A stretch of 64,000 nucleotides of DNA, taken from contig CAKRTS010000009.1 of the NCBI GenBank assembly GCA_934402315.1, positions 61,283 to 125,282 on the forward strand, in the 5' to 3' direction. Positions within the stretch are counted from its first letter, which is position 1. Each line of letters opens with the position of its first letter. The position numbers were made by a program, and so were the translations under genes. This DNA comes from an uncultured Acetatifactor sp. Lineage in GTDB: Bacteria > Bacillota > Clostridia > Lachnospirales > Lachnospiraceae. Positions 51,828 through 60,679 of the stretch are shown piece after piece. The notes below the pieces were generated by a model. It worked only from the letters and a program-made list of their open reading frames with translations. It was not told the origin of the DNA and made no database searches.

Positions 51828-53174
51828 ATGAATAAGGATTTAACAGTGGGAAATCCCCAGAAGGTGCTGTGGAGGTTTTGTCTGCCACTGTTCGGAAGTA
51901 TTATTTTTCAACAGCTGTACAACATTGCGGACAGCTTTGTCGCAGGAAAATTTATCGGGGAGAACGCCCTTGCGGCGGTCGGCAACAGCTACGAGATCAC
52001 CCTGATCTTCATTGCATTTGCCTTTGGCTGCAACATCGGCTGTTCCGTCATCGTCTCCCGGCTTTTCGGGACGAAGGACTACGGCGAGATGAAAACGGCA
52101 GTGTACACGTCCCTGATTGCTGCCGGCGTGCTCTGCGCGGCGCTGATGCTGTTCGGAATCTTCTGCTGCGAGTGGCTGCTGCATCTGATTAATACACCTG
52201 CTGAGCTGATGGCGGATTCCATGCTTTATCTGGACATTTATATCTGGGGACTGCCGTTTTTGTTCTTTTATAATATCAGCACCGGTATTTTCTCGGCACT
52301 GGGAGATTCCAGAACTCCGTTCATCTTTCTGGCGATCTCGTCGTTGTCAAACATAGCGATGGACATCTTATTCGTGAAAGAATTTCAGATGGGCGTTGCT
52401 GGTGTCGCATGGGCAACCTTTATCTGTCAGGGCGTCAGCTGCGTGCTTGCCGTTGCGTTCGTTCTGAAGCGCCTTGCTGACATTAAGCTCGAAAAAAGGG
52501 CGAAGCTCTTCTCGTGGGCGCTGCTGGGCAGGATAACGGTCATTGCCGTTCCCAGCATCCTCCAGCAGAGCTTTGTCTCTGTGGGAAATATCATTCTGCA
52601 GAGTGTAATCAACGGTTTCGGCCCAAGCGTTATGGCGGGCTACTCCGCAGCGATCAAGCTGAACAATCTGGTTATCACTTCCCTGACGACACTCGGCAAC
52701 GGTATCTCCAACTTTACCTCCCAGAATATCGGCGCGGGAAAGCTCCAACGCGTAAAGCAGGGCTTCCGTGCGGGCTGGAAGATGGTGTGGATGCTCTGCG
52801 TGCCCCTCGTTCTGGCTTATCTGCTGGCGGGACGTTATCTTGTGTACATATTTATGGAAAATATTACCGGTGATGCGATTGACACAGGTGTCACATTTCT
52901 GAGAATTGTCTCACCGTTCTATTTCCTGATCTCTATCAAGCTGGTTGCGGACGGTGTGCTCCGCGGAGCCGGGCTCATGGGCAGATTCATGGCATCGACC
53001 TTTACGGATCTGATCCTGAGAGTGGTGCTTGCGTTCGTCTTCTCCGCGCTATGGGGAGCGACCGGCATCTGGTGTGCATGGCCGATCGGCTGGGCGCTCG
53101 GAACGATTTTGTCCGTGGTCTTCTACCACAACGGGCCGTGGAAAAAGGAAGCAGGATTGAGTACGAAAGAATAA
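51828..53174 (+). CDS. MATE-family efflux pump, second copy
   Basis: A 448-residue MATE transporter closely related to the one at 27307 (the first 90 residues differ at about 14 positions; compare KDLTVGNPQKVLWRFCLPLF with KDLTIGKPQTVLFRFCMPLF). Twelve helices and the two-fold internal repeat (second half starting near PSILQQSFVSVGNIILQSVI) are present. It exports cationic toxins or metabolites. ATG 51828 follows AAAGAGG; it overlaps no kinase gene here, unlike the paralogue. Copy B of the 90-bp element follows its stop by 8 bases. Confidence 0.88.
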   Translation: MNKDLTVGNPQKVLWRFCLPLFGSIIFQQLYNIADSFVAGKFIGENALAAVGNSYEITLIFIAFAFGCNIGCSVIVSRLFGTKDYGEMKTAVYTSLIAAGVLCAALMLFGIFCCEWLLHLINTPAELMADSMLYLDIYIWGLPFLFFYNISTGIFSALGDSRTPFIFLAISSLSNIAMDILFVKEFQMGVAGVAWATFICQGVSCVLAVAFVLKRLADIKLEKRAKLFSWALLGRITVIAVPSILQQSFVSVGNIILQSVINGFGPSVMAGYSAAIKLNNLVITSLTTLGNGISNFTSQNIGAGKLQRVKQGFRAGWKMVWMLCVPLVLAYLLAGRYLVYIFMENITGDAIDTGVTFLRIVSPFYFLISIKLVADGVLRGAGLMGRFMASTFTDLILRVVLAFVFSALWGATGIWCAWPIGWALGTILSVVFYHNGPWKKEAGLSTKE

Positions 53175-53182
53175 GGGAGAAA

Positions 53183-53272
53183 GATTGAAAAATTGAATTT
53201 TTCAATCACGAGATTTGTGTCTGCGCGCGCTTGACACAAACTCGCTATGCGCAAAGAACGTGCGCAGAAATG
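53183..53272 (+). repeat. 90-bp three-hairpin element, copy B
   Basis: Identical to 29402-29491 except at three positions; same three inverted repeats. It lies between the second MATE gene and the DUF2812 gene. Confidence 0.9.
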
Positions 53273-53281
53273 GGGATAAAG

Positions 53282-53983
53282 ATGGTTAAGTTTAAGCCAC
53301 TCTATGACAAGGACAAGGAAACCGCATGGGTGAATCAGATGGCAGCGGAAGGTTACGCGCTGACGGGCTTTTTCTTCGGTTTTTACAAATTCGTGAAGAG
53401 TGAGCCGGGCGAATATATCTATCAGGTTGACTTTACAAAGGGTTTTTTTCATGCGCCCCGCGATTACCGCGAGTTTATGGAGGAGGCGGGCGTAGAGATT
53501 GTGTCCGCATGGGGACCTTGGGTCTTTCTGCGCAAGAAGGCGGAGGACGGGCCGTTTGAGCTGTATACCGATGCGGAATCCACCTATGAGCATTATTTCC
53601 GGATCAGATCAGCGCTGAGGGCAGTGATTGTTGTGGAGCTTATCTGTCTGTTGATGGAGATCATAGGAGGTATACAGGGTACCGCTGCGGCCTGGGTTAT
53701 GGCGATGGTAATCGGTGTGATTACGCTTTTAATTATAAACGAGGTAAACCGGATTAACGGCATATTAAATGAGCTGCGAGAAAGAATGGGGATGGAGTCG
53801 GAGGATAACGGACTGGTTGGAAAAAGGAGAATTTCCCTATTTCTTCCCTTAGGTTTCCTTTCAAATCTTGTTGCCATGCTGATTCAGAATCCGGCTTATG
53901 CGTTTGTCCAAGGTATCTTTATAGGCTTGGGAGTTTCAATGATTGTTGCAGGAATTATTTTCACAGTCTGGAAGAGAAGATAA
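53282..53983 (+). CDS. DUF2812 membrane protein
   Basis: A 233-residue protein. The first half (about 1-100) is a soluble domain with PLYDKDKETAWVNQMAAEGY (about 6-25) and FTKGFFHAPRDYREFMEEAG, the DUF2812 pattern. The second half holds helices at about 104-124, 132-150, 186-200 and 206-226. Function is unknown; such proteins often pair with PadR regulators, none of which is here. The ATG 53282 has a GGGGAT site just upstream that also begins the 20-base tail shared with the rqcP leader. Confidence 0.7.
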   Translation: MVKFKPLYDKDKETAWVNQMAAEGYALTGFFFGFYKFVKSEPGEYIYQVDFTKGFFHAPRDYREFMEEAGVEIVSAWGPWVFLRKKAEDGPFELYTDAESTYEHYFRIRSALRAVIVVELICLLMEIIGGIQGTAAAWVMAMVIGVITLLIINEVNRINGILNELRERMGMESEDNGLVGKRRISLFLPLGFLSNLVAMLIQNPAYAFVQGIFIGLGVSMIVAGIIFTVWKRR

Positions 53984-53986
53984 TTC

Positions 53987-54015
53987 TTGCATTTCGCATC
54001 AAACTATGTTAAAAT
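53987..54015 (+). promoter_or_regulatory. Promoter of the tRNA pair
   Basis: TTGCAT (53987-53992), exactly 17 bp, TAAAAT (54010-54015); transcription would start about 25 bases before tRNA-Tyr. Confidence 0.6.
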
Positions 54016-54047
54016 TTCACATTGTCAGGGCATTATGTCCGGGACAT

Positions 54048-54129
54048 GGATGGGTTCCCGAGTGGCCAAAGGGGACAGACTGTAAATCTGCTGCAAATTG
54101 CTTCGGTGGTTCGAATCCACCCCCATCCA
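54048..54129 (+). tRNA. tRNA-Tyr (GTA)
   Basis: An 82-nt class II tRNA with acceptor GGATGGG/CCCATCC, anticodon GTA (in GACTGTAAATC), a long variable arm and T-loop TTCGAATC. It lies 42 bases before tRNA-Leu, probably in one transcript. Confidence 0.95.
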
Positions 54130-54170
54130 TTGCACGGCGCGGTGAGCGCGTGCTTTTATCATATGCGTCC

Positions 54171-54254
54171 GCTGGTGTGGCGGAATAGGCAGACGCAAGG
54201 GACTTAAAATCCCTCGGGGGCAACCTCGTGCCGGTTCAAGTCCGGCCACCAGCA
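54171..54254 (+). tRNA. tRNA-Leu (TAA)
   Basis: An 84-nt class II tRNA: acceptor GCTGGTG/CACCAGC, anticodon TAA (in GACTTAAAATC), long variable arm, T-loop TTCAAGTC. It is the last typical-composition gene before an AT-rich island, so its 3' end may have served as an integration site. Confidence 0.95.
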
Positions 54255-54269
54255 GTAAAGTTAAAGTAT

Positions 54270-54308
54270 GGGAAACATTGATTTTATCAGTGTTTCTCGT
54301 ATTTTTTT
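54270..54308 (+). terminator. Terminator of the tRNA transcript
   Basis: An 11-bp stem with two G-T pairs (54270-54280 with 54288-54298), then TATTTTTTT. Confidence 0.75.
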
Positions 54309-54531
54309 CTACAAAATTTCTCTTAAAATACCGTGTAGAAACGTGTAGACCGCATAAATACTGGGTTTTCTGGTCTAGCACGGTGTCGAAGAGATGTTTC
54401 TTCTGTCATGACTTTGAGTATAACACGAAAGGCGGAAAAAGAAAATTCAGAAAACATGTGTTGTGCTGTCTTTGAAAATCGGATAAAATATTAATTAGAT
54501 GATATAGAATTTAAACAGGGAGGTATAGCCC

Positions 54532-54873
54532 ATGTGTTCAAAAAGTGAACTACAGACAGTTACACAGAGTGTGATTAGGGCTGTTCTGGAGCTGTTGTCC
54601 GATAAGATATACAAAATCATTCTATATGGCTCCTATGCTCGTGGGGATTTTGATTTGGAATCAGATGTGGATATTATGATTATTTTGGATTGCAGTCAGG
54701 AGGAGATAAAGACATATCGCAAGGAGGTAAGTAAAATAGCCAGCAGGATAAGCCTTGCCAATGATATAGAGGTTTCGCTCTTGTTGATAGACAGGCGGTC
54801 TTTTGAAGAAAGATTAGATATATTACCGTTTTATCAGAATGTGCTAAGGGAGGGGGTTGTCTTATATGTATAA
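54532..54873 (+). CDS. Minimal nucleotidyltransferase (MNT) antitoxin-like
   Basis: A 113-residue MNT-domain protein: IILYGSYARGDFDLESDVDI (about 30-49) carries GSxxRG and DxD, the Mg/nucleotide site, and a C-terminal QNVLREGVVLYV strand. In MntA/HepT and related pairs such proteins AMPylate or bind a HEPN RNase toxin. Its partner slot is filled only by a 32-codon frame overlapping its stop, so the toxin gene may be lost. GGGAGG is ahead of ATG 54532. AT-rich island gene. Confidence 0.75.
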   Translation: MCSKSELQTVTQSVIRAVLELLSDKIYKIILYGSYARGDFDLESDVDIMIILDCSQEEIKTYRKEVSKIASRISLANDIEVSLLLIDRRSFEERLDILPFYQNVLREGVVLYV

Positions 54874-54964
54874 GACTGTAGCGGAAGTGGAAGAACAGAT
54901 TGCAGATGCAGTTAAATCTTGTGATGAGGTTAAGGATTTTTTGGATAGGAAGTATGAAGCGTGA
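54866..54964 (+). CDS. Small ORF coupled to the first MNT gene
   Basis: ATG 54866 overlaps the MNT stop by 8 bases (ATGTATAA) and starts 32 codons: YKTVAEVEEQIADAVKSCDE, then VKDFLDRKYEA. The acidic helix is compatible with the start of a HEPN partner whose remainder is gone; too short to prove. Between it and 55180 nothing reads as a gene. Confidence 0.3.
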   Translation: MYKTVAEVEEQIADAVKSCDEVKDFLDRKYEA

Positions 54965-55062
54965 TTTGTATGCAATGATGGTCAGAAACTTCGGGAAGCT
55001 TCGTTCTATGCGGGTTTCCAGAGTTAAAAAAGTTCAAGTCAGTCCACTAACATGCTTTATTG

Positions 55063-55104
55063 ATAAGAGGAACGCGATAGAATGCCGTGTTCCTCTTATT
55101 TTTG
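55063..55104 (+). terminator. Terminator after the first MNT gene
   Basis: ATAAGAGGAACGCG (55063-55076) pairs with CGTGTTCCTCTTAT (55086-55099) apart from one G-T pair; TTTTG follows. Confidence 0.8.
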
Positions 55105-55179
55105 TTGTGAAGAATGAAGAGATAGGATATAATTGTACATAACAGTAAAAGGATAATCTAGTGAAAACGAGGTGATATT

Positions 55180-55509
55180 ATGCTGACTAATGCTATGAAG
55201 GCAGATTTAGTTCACGGATTGACAGATATTTTTTCAGATAATATTCTGTCAATCATATTGTACGGATCTGTTGCCAGGAATGATAATACCGATGATAGCG
55301 ATATTGATATTGCAATTATTGTAAAAAATGAAATGGATAATTCTACAAAGGAACGGTTCATTCGTTGGTCAGCGGAGTTAGATCTTCGATATGACAGAAT
55401 TTTTTCCATTATTGACATTCCGGAAGAAAACATCAAAAAGTGGGGAAGCATTTTACCATTTTATCAGAATGTTCAAAAGGAGGGAATTGTTCTTTGGAGG
55501 GCAGCTTAA
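55180..55509 (+). CDS. Minimal nucleotidyltransferase (MNT) antitoxin-like, second
   Basis: A 109-residue MNT protein: IILYGSVARNDNTDDSDIDI (about 25-44) has the GSxxR and DxD motifs, ending PFYQNVQKEGIVLWRAA. It resembles the gene at 54532 in its ending (compare LPFYQNVLREGVVLY). The HEPN frame begins at TTG 55494 inside its last codons, so it is an antitoxin-toxin pair. GAGGTGAT lies ahead of the ATG. Confidence 0.78.
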   Translation: MLTNAMKADLVHGLTDIFSDNILSIILYGSVARNDNTDDSDIDIAIIVKNEMDNSTKERFIRWSAELDLRYDRIFSIIDIPEENIKKWGSILPFYQNVQKEGIVLWRAA

Positions 55510-55889
55510 GAGAACTGGCCGGGTATCGCATGGAAAAAGCTAAAGAAATGTTATCCGCAGTGGAGGGAAATCTTGAAATCGGATAATATAAGACCTCTTT
55601 GAATCGTTCTTATTATGCGATTTTTCATGCAATGCGAGCCGCTAATATTGTAAAAGGTTTTGATTTTTCTAAACATTCGGGTATGATTGCCTTTTTTAAC
55701 AAGGAGTTCCTGAAAGAGGGAATCATGGATAGAGGTTTATCTGTTATTATAAAAAACAGTGCATTTTTGAGGGAAAAATCGGATTATGACGATTTTTTTA
55801 TTGCCGGAAAAAAAGAGGCAGAAAAACAAATAGAAGATGCCAAAATATTTTTAATAGCAGTAGAGGAGTGGTTAGAAAAGGTGGATTAA
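55494..55889 (+). pseudogene. HEPN-domain toxin with premature stop
   Basis: From TTG 55494 the frame reads EGSLRELAGYRMEKAKEMLS then AVEGNLEIG, meets TAA at 55584-55586, and continues in the same frame as YKTSLNRSYYAIFHAMRA to 55889. The second part has the HEPN RNase motif R-x6-H (RSYYAIFH). So one nonsense codon splits an otherwise intact 131-codon gene. Reinitiation at TTG 55599 would give the 96-residue main part, which lacks the first helix. The stop could be real, or a sequence error. Confidence 0.75.
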
Positions 55890-55894
55890 TTACA

Positions 55895-55965
55895 GGGACG
55901 TTTTTTGATTGAGGAAATGCAATGGTCGTGACAAAGTATACATCTTTGTGACAAAAACAACGTCC
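55895..55965. repeat. REP-like palindromic insertion
   Basis: GGACGTT (55896-55902) and AACGTCC (55959-55965) form inverted ends, and inside GTGACAAAG/CTTTGTGAC-type words occur at 55928 and 55944. The pattern resembles short REP-type elements of Firmicutes. It lies at the 5' edge of the broken radical SAM frame. Confidence 0.45.
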
Positions 55966-56957
55966 TTACGATAGGTAAAAATATAAAGACGGCAGAAAGT
56001 AGAATTGAAGTTCTTTCTGAAAACAATGAATCTTGGAAAAGAGAATACTTTATCAAGAGATTTATAGAAGAAAAAAATGATTCTAAGATTCTTTATGTAC
56101 ATACACCGTTCTGTAAAGCTAAGTGCAAGTATTGTGTTTATTCTTCGCGGGTTCCTAAAAATATTGACGAATTAGAAGATTTTGTTGATGATATTCTTCC
56201 GCAACAAATACATCAGTATAATAGTATATTTGAAAACGTATCGTTTGATGAGGTGTATTTTGGTGGAGGGACTCCGACAATACTATCGTACGAGCTGTTA
56301 AATCGTGTTTTCGATATGATTCCGAATTTTGATAAAATTCCGAATAAATGTATTGAAGCTTCTCCGAGTACATTGACTTTGGAACATATTGAATTGTTAG
56401 CCCAAAATAAATTTTCTTTTTTATCCCTGGGCATACAAAGTTTGGATGAAAAATTATTGAAGAAATATGGGAGATCGACTCTTTCAAAAGAAGAATTAAT
56501 TTCAGTATGCGGCAAAATTCGAGATGCCAACCTGTTTTTTAATCTTGACTTAATATGTTATTTGGATAAGGGAGACATTCGAGACTTACCTCAATTTGAA
56601 GATGAATTGAAGTATGTACTTGGATATCTTAAGCCTAACAGCGTAACTATTCATCAATACTATCAATCATTTTTCACAATTGAAAAGACGAAGTATCTAT
56701 TGGAAGTAATAAATAGAATACTGGCCATTTTTGGGGATTATGTTTCGGCGAATAGTCAGATGGATGTTATTCAAGAGGAATTGTTAAAAGATACGGTTAA
56801 ACAGGCAGAATATAGGCTCATAAGAAAAAAGGAAAATGAATACCGCCACTATATGTGGGACAAGCACGCTTCTTTGCCAGTTGAAGGATATGACATTTTG
56901 TCAATAGGATATATACCGGGATGCCATACTACGTCAAATGTAAAAAATGGTATATGA
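55932..56957 (+). pseudogene. Radical SAM enzyme (HemW-like), no start codon
   Basis: An open frame from 55932 to the stop at 56957 holds ILYVHTPFCKAKCKYCVYSS near residue 56, with the CxxxCxxC iron-sulphur motif, and VYFGGGTPTILS (near 107), as in oxygen-independent coproporphyrinogen-oxidase-like enzymes. No ATG, GTG or TTG occurs before the motif; the first conventional start is GTG 56253, past the cluster. Upstream sequence is the REP-like palindrome, so the 5' end was probably displaced. The C-end is also short (about 340 residues against about 380 usual). With the carrier protein next door it may have belonged to a biosynthetic cluster. Confidence 0.65.
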
Positions 56958-56991
56958 AGCGGCTTACGGAACGCTTGTCTTTGAGACATAA

Positions 56992-57186
56992 ATCTATAGT
57001 TCAGAAATTGGTGAATATGATTGTAACATTTTTGACTATGGAATAGATTCGTTAGGGTATATAAAACTTATTATTCTACTTGAAGGATTCTATAATTTTG
57101 AGTTTCCTGATGAAAACATTACGTCACATACTTTGAAGAGCGCCGAGGATTTTTATTCAGCTATTTGTGAAAATGACAATAAATAG
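56992..57186 (+). pseudogene. Acyl/peptidyl carrier protein remnant
   Basis: The frame ending in TAG at 57184 reads SSEIGEYDCNIFDYGIDSLG, then YIKLIILLEGFYNFEFPDEN, then TLKSAEDFYSAICENDNK. DYGIDSLGY is the phosphopantetheine attachment site (Ser of DSL) and FEFPDEN is the family end. Only about 17 residues precede the DSL motif and there is no start codon, so helix I is missing. It lies between the radical SAM frame and an exporter pair and is too short for the ORF list. Confidence 0.75.
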
Positions 57187-57206
57187 ATATATTTTTGGAG
57201 GATAAG

Positions 57207-58805
57207 ATGAATAGAAGCAAAGAGATTCCGAAAGAAGGAATCATCGGTTTGATATTGCGTTGTATTGCGATAATAAGCAAAGTGCTTGATGTTTTACTAA
57301 GAAAACTTATGGGTGATCTAATCGATAAAGAGGTAGAAATTGGTGCTGGGCTTTTTGGGTGTATTGTAACGGTTTGTGTTTTTTCAATTTTGTTTCAATA
57401 TCTGTTGCCATATGTGAACTCGGCTTTTGAGGCTGACTATACATCAAGGATGTTTTCGAGTATTCACAAGGCGGTATTGTTGTCTTCTCAGGAAGATATT
57501 GATAGAAAGAATAGTGGAGAAATAAGTACTTGTTTTTTGTCGGACGTAAGCGGAGTATTTCAGTTTGCAAAACGTAAATTAACAGTCTTTCTACCGGACA
57601 TGATATCATTTGTTGTTTGCACTGTCTTGCTGGTAATGATGAAGCCGATATTAGGTATTCTTACATCATTAACTGGATGTGTATCTGTTTTTTTCATTAC
57701 CAGATTGAGCAAAAGTATGATTTCAAAAATGAATGATTATCAGAATAAATTAAAGGATATCAATCGGCTTACATCTGACGGATTTATCAATATAGAGATG
57801 ATAAAGGTCAATCTTTTGTCAGAGGAACTAGGAAAGCAGTACGCTGAAGAAATTGATAAATTACATAGAATCAAGAAAAAAATAGCATTTAGACAAGCGG
57901 CTTTGTCTATTCCCTCTATGATTTTGTCTTTTTCGACTTTAATTATGATAGCTTTTTATGGGGGATACTGTGTATTAAAAGGACAAATGAGTGTAGGGGA
58001 ATTAGTATCGGCGATTGCGATGTCAGATTATATAGTTTCTCCGATAATGCGATTTGAGAATACGCTGGTTCAACAGAGAAGGTCAGTGATTAACAGAGAT
58101 AATATTTCAAGGGTATTAGATATGAACCAAGAAGGTGTTGATTGTCATAATTTTGTGAACTCAAATCAGTTTGTTTTGGAAGATATTTCATTTAATTATC
58201 CGGATGGTCGGCCTGTGTTTAAGAATACTAATCTTACCTTTGAAAAGGGAAGCATTAATTATCTTGTAGGCAGAAATGGAATTGGGAAGACAACAGTGTC
58301 AAAAATATTGACGGGTGTTTATGAAATAAGCGAAGGAAAAGTTATTATTCCCTTTGATGGAATATCCAAGGAAAACGTCAGAAGAATGGTTTCGGTGATG
58401 CCGCAGGATACTGTTCTTTTTTCCGATTCAGTAATAGATAATATTTTGGTGGATAATAATTTTTCAACAGAGAGATTTAATGCGTTGAGAAAATTATTAA
58501 ATTTAGATATTGAAATTAATAAATTTGAAGAAGGTTATAATACTGTGCTTCAAGAAAATGGGGATCCATTATCTGGAGGTCAGAAAAAGAGGCTTAGTTT
58601 TTTAAGGTGCGTTTTGCATGAAGCACCGATATATTTTTTTGATGAGCCCACATCAAATGTAGATAAGGAGAATTCGGCAATAATGATGAATTTTATCGCC
58701 GAATTGGCCAAGGAACATTATGTTATTGTAATAACGCACGATTATGGAGTGATTAAAAAATATCCAGGAAGAGTTTTAGTGGTAGACAGAGGGGAAAGAG
58801 TATGA
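57207..58805 (+). CDS. ABC exporter half, first of a heterodimer
   Basis: A 532-residue half-transporter: five to six helices in about 10-280 and a nucleotide-binding domain with Walker A LVGRNGIGKTTVS (about 353-365), signature LSGGQKKRLSFL (about 454-465), Walker B IYFFDEPTSNVD (about 474-485) and ITHDYG. The Walker B Glu is kept. ATG 57207 follows GGAGG 5 bases upstream. Its stop overlaps the second half's start (ATGA), so the two are coupled and probably dimerise. In the island context they may export a natural product tied to the carrier-protein remnant. Confidence 0.85.
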   Translation: MNRSKEIPKEGIIGLILRCIAIISKVLDVLLRKLMGDLIDKEVEIGAGLFGCIVTVCVFSILFQYLLPYVNSAFEADYTSRMFSSIHKAVLLSSQEDIDRKNSGEISTCFLSDVSGVFQFAKRKLTVFLPDMISFVVCTVLLVMMKPILGILTSLTGCVSVFFITRLSKSMISKMNDYQNKLKDINRLTSDGFINIEMIKVNLLSEELGKQYAEEIDKLHRIKKKIAFRQAALSIPSMILSFSTLIMIAFYGGYCVLKGQMSVGELVSAIAMSDYIVSPIMRFENTLVQQRRSVINRDNISRVLDMNQEGVDCHNFVNSNQFVLEDISFNYPDGRPVFKNTNLTFEKGSINYLVGRNGIGKTTVSKILTGVYEISEGKVIIPFDGISKENVRRMVSVMPQDTVLFSDSVIDNILVDNNFSTERFNALRKLLNLDIEINKFEEGYNTVLQENGDPLSGGQKKRLSFLRCVLHEAPIYFFDEPTSNVDKENSAIMMNFIAELAKEHYVIVITHDYGVIKKYPGRVLVVDRGERV

Positions 58806-60430
58806 AAAAGGACTTCATAAGACTTTGCAATTTTTTTTCACATTTTGATAAACTATGGCTTCCTTACGTAATATCTACGTTAATAATAGCGAGCAGAAAC
58901 TTTATTATTACTGTTTTAAATGCGACTATAAGTGGCAATGCGGTGGAAATGGTGGGAAAAGGCTTGTTTGATTGGAGCATTTTGATACAACTTTTGATTT
59001 GGATAGTTTGTTTTGGACTATATGATTCTGCTGGAGTATATTTCCAAACTACGGTCATACACAAAATTAGTGTAAGTTTAAGAACAAAAATGTTTGCTTA
59101 CGCACTTGGAGCGAAAGAGGAAAAACTTGAGAAATTTGGAAGCAGACAGGAATTACTGTCCCGAATGAACTATGATATAGATGGTGCTACTGGTTTCCTG
59201 TCTTATGGTATATTATCTCCGTTAATGTGTTGTATTTCAGGAATCGGTGCTACAGTTATCGCTTTTCACTATAGTTTTACTCTGTGTGTGTTGATATATT
59301 TGGTTGGTGCTGTTGCTTTTGTTTTTCAGTTGATGTTAGCGAAGATAATAAGGAAAAAAACAGACGAAATTCAGAAAAGCAAAACTCGCGTTTTTTCTTT
59401 ATATATGCAAACATTTCAGAGTTCTCTTCCGATGCGATTAACAAATTTGAACAAAAAGGTAAGTGAAAAATTTGGAGAAAGAATAAACCAATTCAAAGGG
59501 ACAAACATCAAAAAAGGAAAGATAGACGGTTTATACGGCGTTGTTCAAGGTGTATTTCGTTTGTTGTGTTTCTTTGGGGTTTTCTGTTATTGCCATTTGC
59601 TGTCCAAAATGAATTTGGCGACAACTATCTATATTATTCAGATTACACCTTTGATCTGTACGATGATATTGTCTGTTAATGATTTATTCGCTAACTTGCA
59701 AAGATCTATGGTAAATATTGATCGTGTCGAAGAGCTGTTTGAAATTCCATTAGAAGATGAGAGCGGAGCAGATTTTGTTGTGGATGGTGAGCAAATCGCT
59801 TCTTCGGAAAAGGTAATTTGCCAATATGAGGACTGCAAAGTAAATGTTGCTGATTTTGCTATTAGCGGTGAAAGGGGAAATATTTTTGCAATCTGTGGAC
59901 CAAGCGGGTGCGGAAAGACTACTCTTTTAAGACTTTTTCTTAAACTTTTTGATTATGAAGAAGGAAGATTACGTTTGTTTGGGCAGGAAATAAAGGATTG
60001 CGGTCTGCGTTCTTTGCGGTCTGCAATTTCATATGTCCCTCAAGAGAATATGGTTTTTCCAGGAACAGTAAGAGATAATATTTTGTATGGAAATCCTAAT
60101 AAATCCATTTCTGACACACATATTCTTGAGTTGGCTGATAAAATGGGGGTAAAGGATGTGATATGCTCGATGGGATTGGATACCTCACTAAATGAGGGAG
60201 GGACAAATTTGTCTGGTGGTCAAAAACAGATAATTGCGCTTGTACGTTCAATTCTTTATGAGAAACCGATTCTATTCTTAGACGAAGCATTTGCTTCCAT
60301 AGATGAAAGATACACATTAAATATTCTATCTTTTTTGTCACAGCATAATGCATACATGTTTATAGTGACGCATTCTAAAAAGATTATTGAAGAATGTAAC
60401 GGGACTATTTATGTTGGAAGTGGAAAATAA
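58802..60430 (+). CDS. ABC exporter half, second of a heterodimer
   Basis: A 542-residue half-transporter: helices in about 15-290, Walker A AICGPSGCGKTTLL (about 363-376), Q-loop VPQENMVF, signature LSGGQKQIIAL (about 469-479), Walker B PILFLDEAFASID (about 488-500) and H-loop VTHSKK. Both halves keep a Walker B Glu. It overlaps the first by four bases. The substrate is unknown; candidate cargo is a peptide or polyketide made by the decayed neighbours. Confidence 0.85.
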   Translation: MKKDFIRLCNFFSHFDKLWLPYVISTLIIASRNFIITVLNATISGNAVEMVGKGLFDWSILIQLLIWIVCFGLYDSAGVYFQTTVIHKISVSLRTKMFAYALGAKEEKLEKFGSRQELLSRMNYDIDGATGFLSYGILSPLMCCISGIGATVIAFHYSFTLCVLIYLVGAVAFVFQLMLAKIIRKKTDEIQKSKTRVFSLYMQTFQSSLPMRLTNLNKKVSEKFGERINQFKGTNIKKGKIDGLYGVVQGVFRLLCFFGVFCYCHLLSKMNLATTIYIIQITPLICTMILSVNDLFANLQRSMVNIDRVEELFEIPLEDESGADFVVDGEQIASSEKVICQYEDCKVNVADFAISGERGNIFAICGPSGCGKTTLLRLFLKLFDYEEGRLRLFGQEIKDCGLRSLRSAISYVPQENMVFPGTVRDNILYGNPNKSISDTHILELADKMGVKDVICSMGLDTSLNEGGTNLSGGQKQIIALVRSILYEKPILFLDEAFASIDERYTLNILSFLSQHNAYMFIVTHSKKIIEECNGTIYVGSGK

Positions 60431-60445
60431 TTGGGAGAAGTTGAT

Positions 60446-60656
60446 ATGGCTAATGAATCGACGAATCAAAAAACTCTAGGGATAAAGCGGTTACTTGTTA
60501 AGATACAATTTAATCAATAATATCATCGAAGGCTTTTATTTGTACTTGTCTAAAACTACAGGATTAATATCTGTTGATTTTGAAAAGCGGTTGGAATATT
60601 TTGGTTCATTCTTTGAATTATTTCAAGATAATAGGGATGTGCAGTTGAGTCGATAG
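60446..60656 (+). pseudogene. Small protein gene, probably frameshifted
   Basis: ATG 60446 with GGGAG upstream reads ANESTNQKTLGIKRLLVK then stops at about 60518; another frame then continues as YNLINNIIEGFYLYLSKTTG and LISVDFEKRLEYFGSFFELF, ending at 60656. Joined by a one-base shift near 60500 they would make a helical protein of about 70 residues. No family is recognised. Confidence 0.35.
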
Positions 60657-60679
60657 AGATAAGGAAAGAAGGAAAAAGA

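Noticed and set aside
53231..53281. Longer start of the DUF2812 and LysR genes inside the 90-bp repeat
   Set aside because: Both would encode the same odd peptide from the repeat; ribosome sites fit the later ATGs.
54260..54531. Integrase or att copy just after tRNA-Leu
   Set aside because: No recombinase motif in this stretch and no repeat of the tRNA end was found to 64000.
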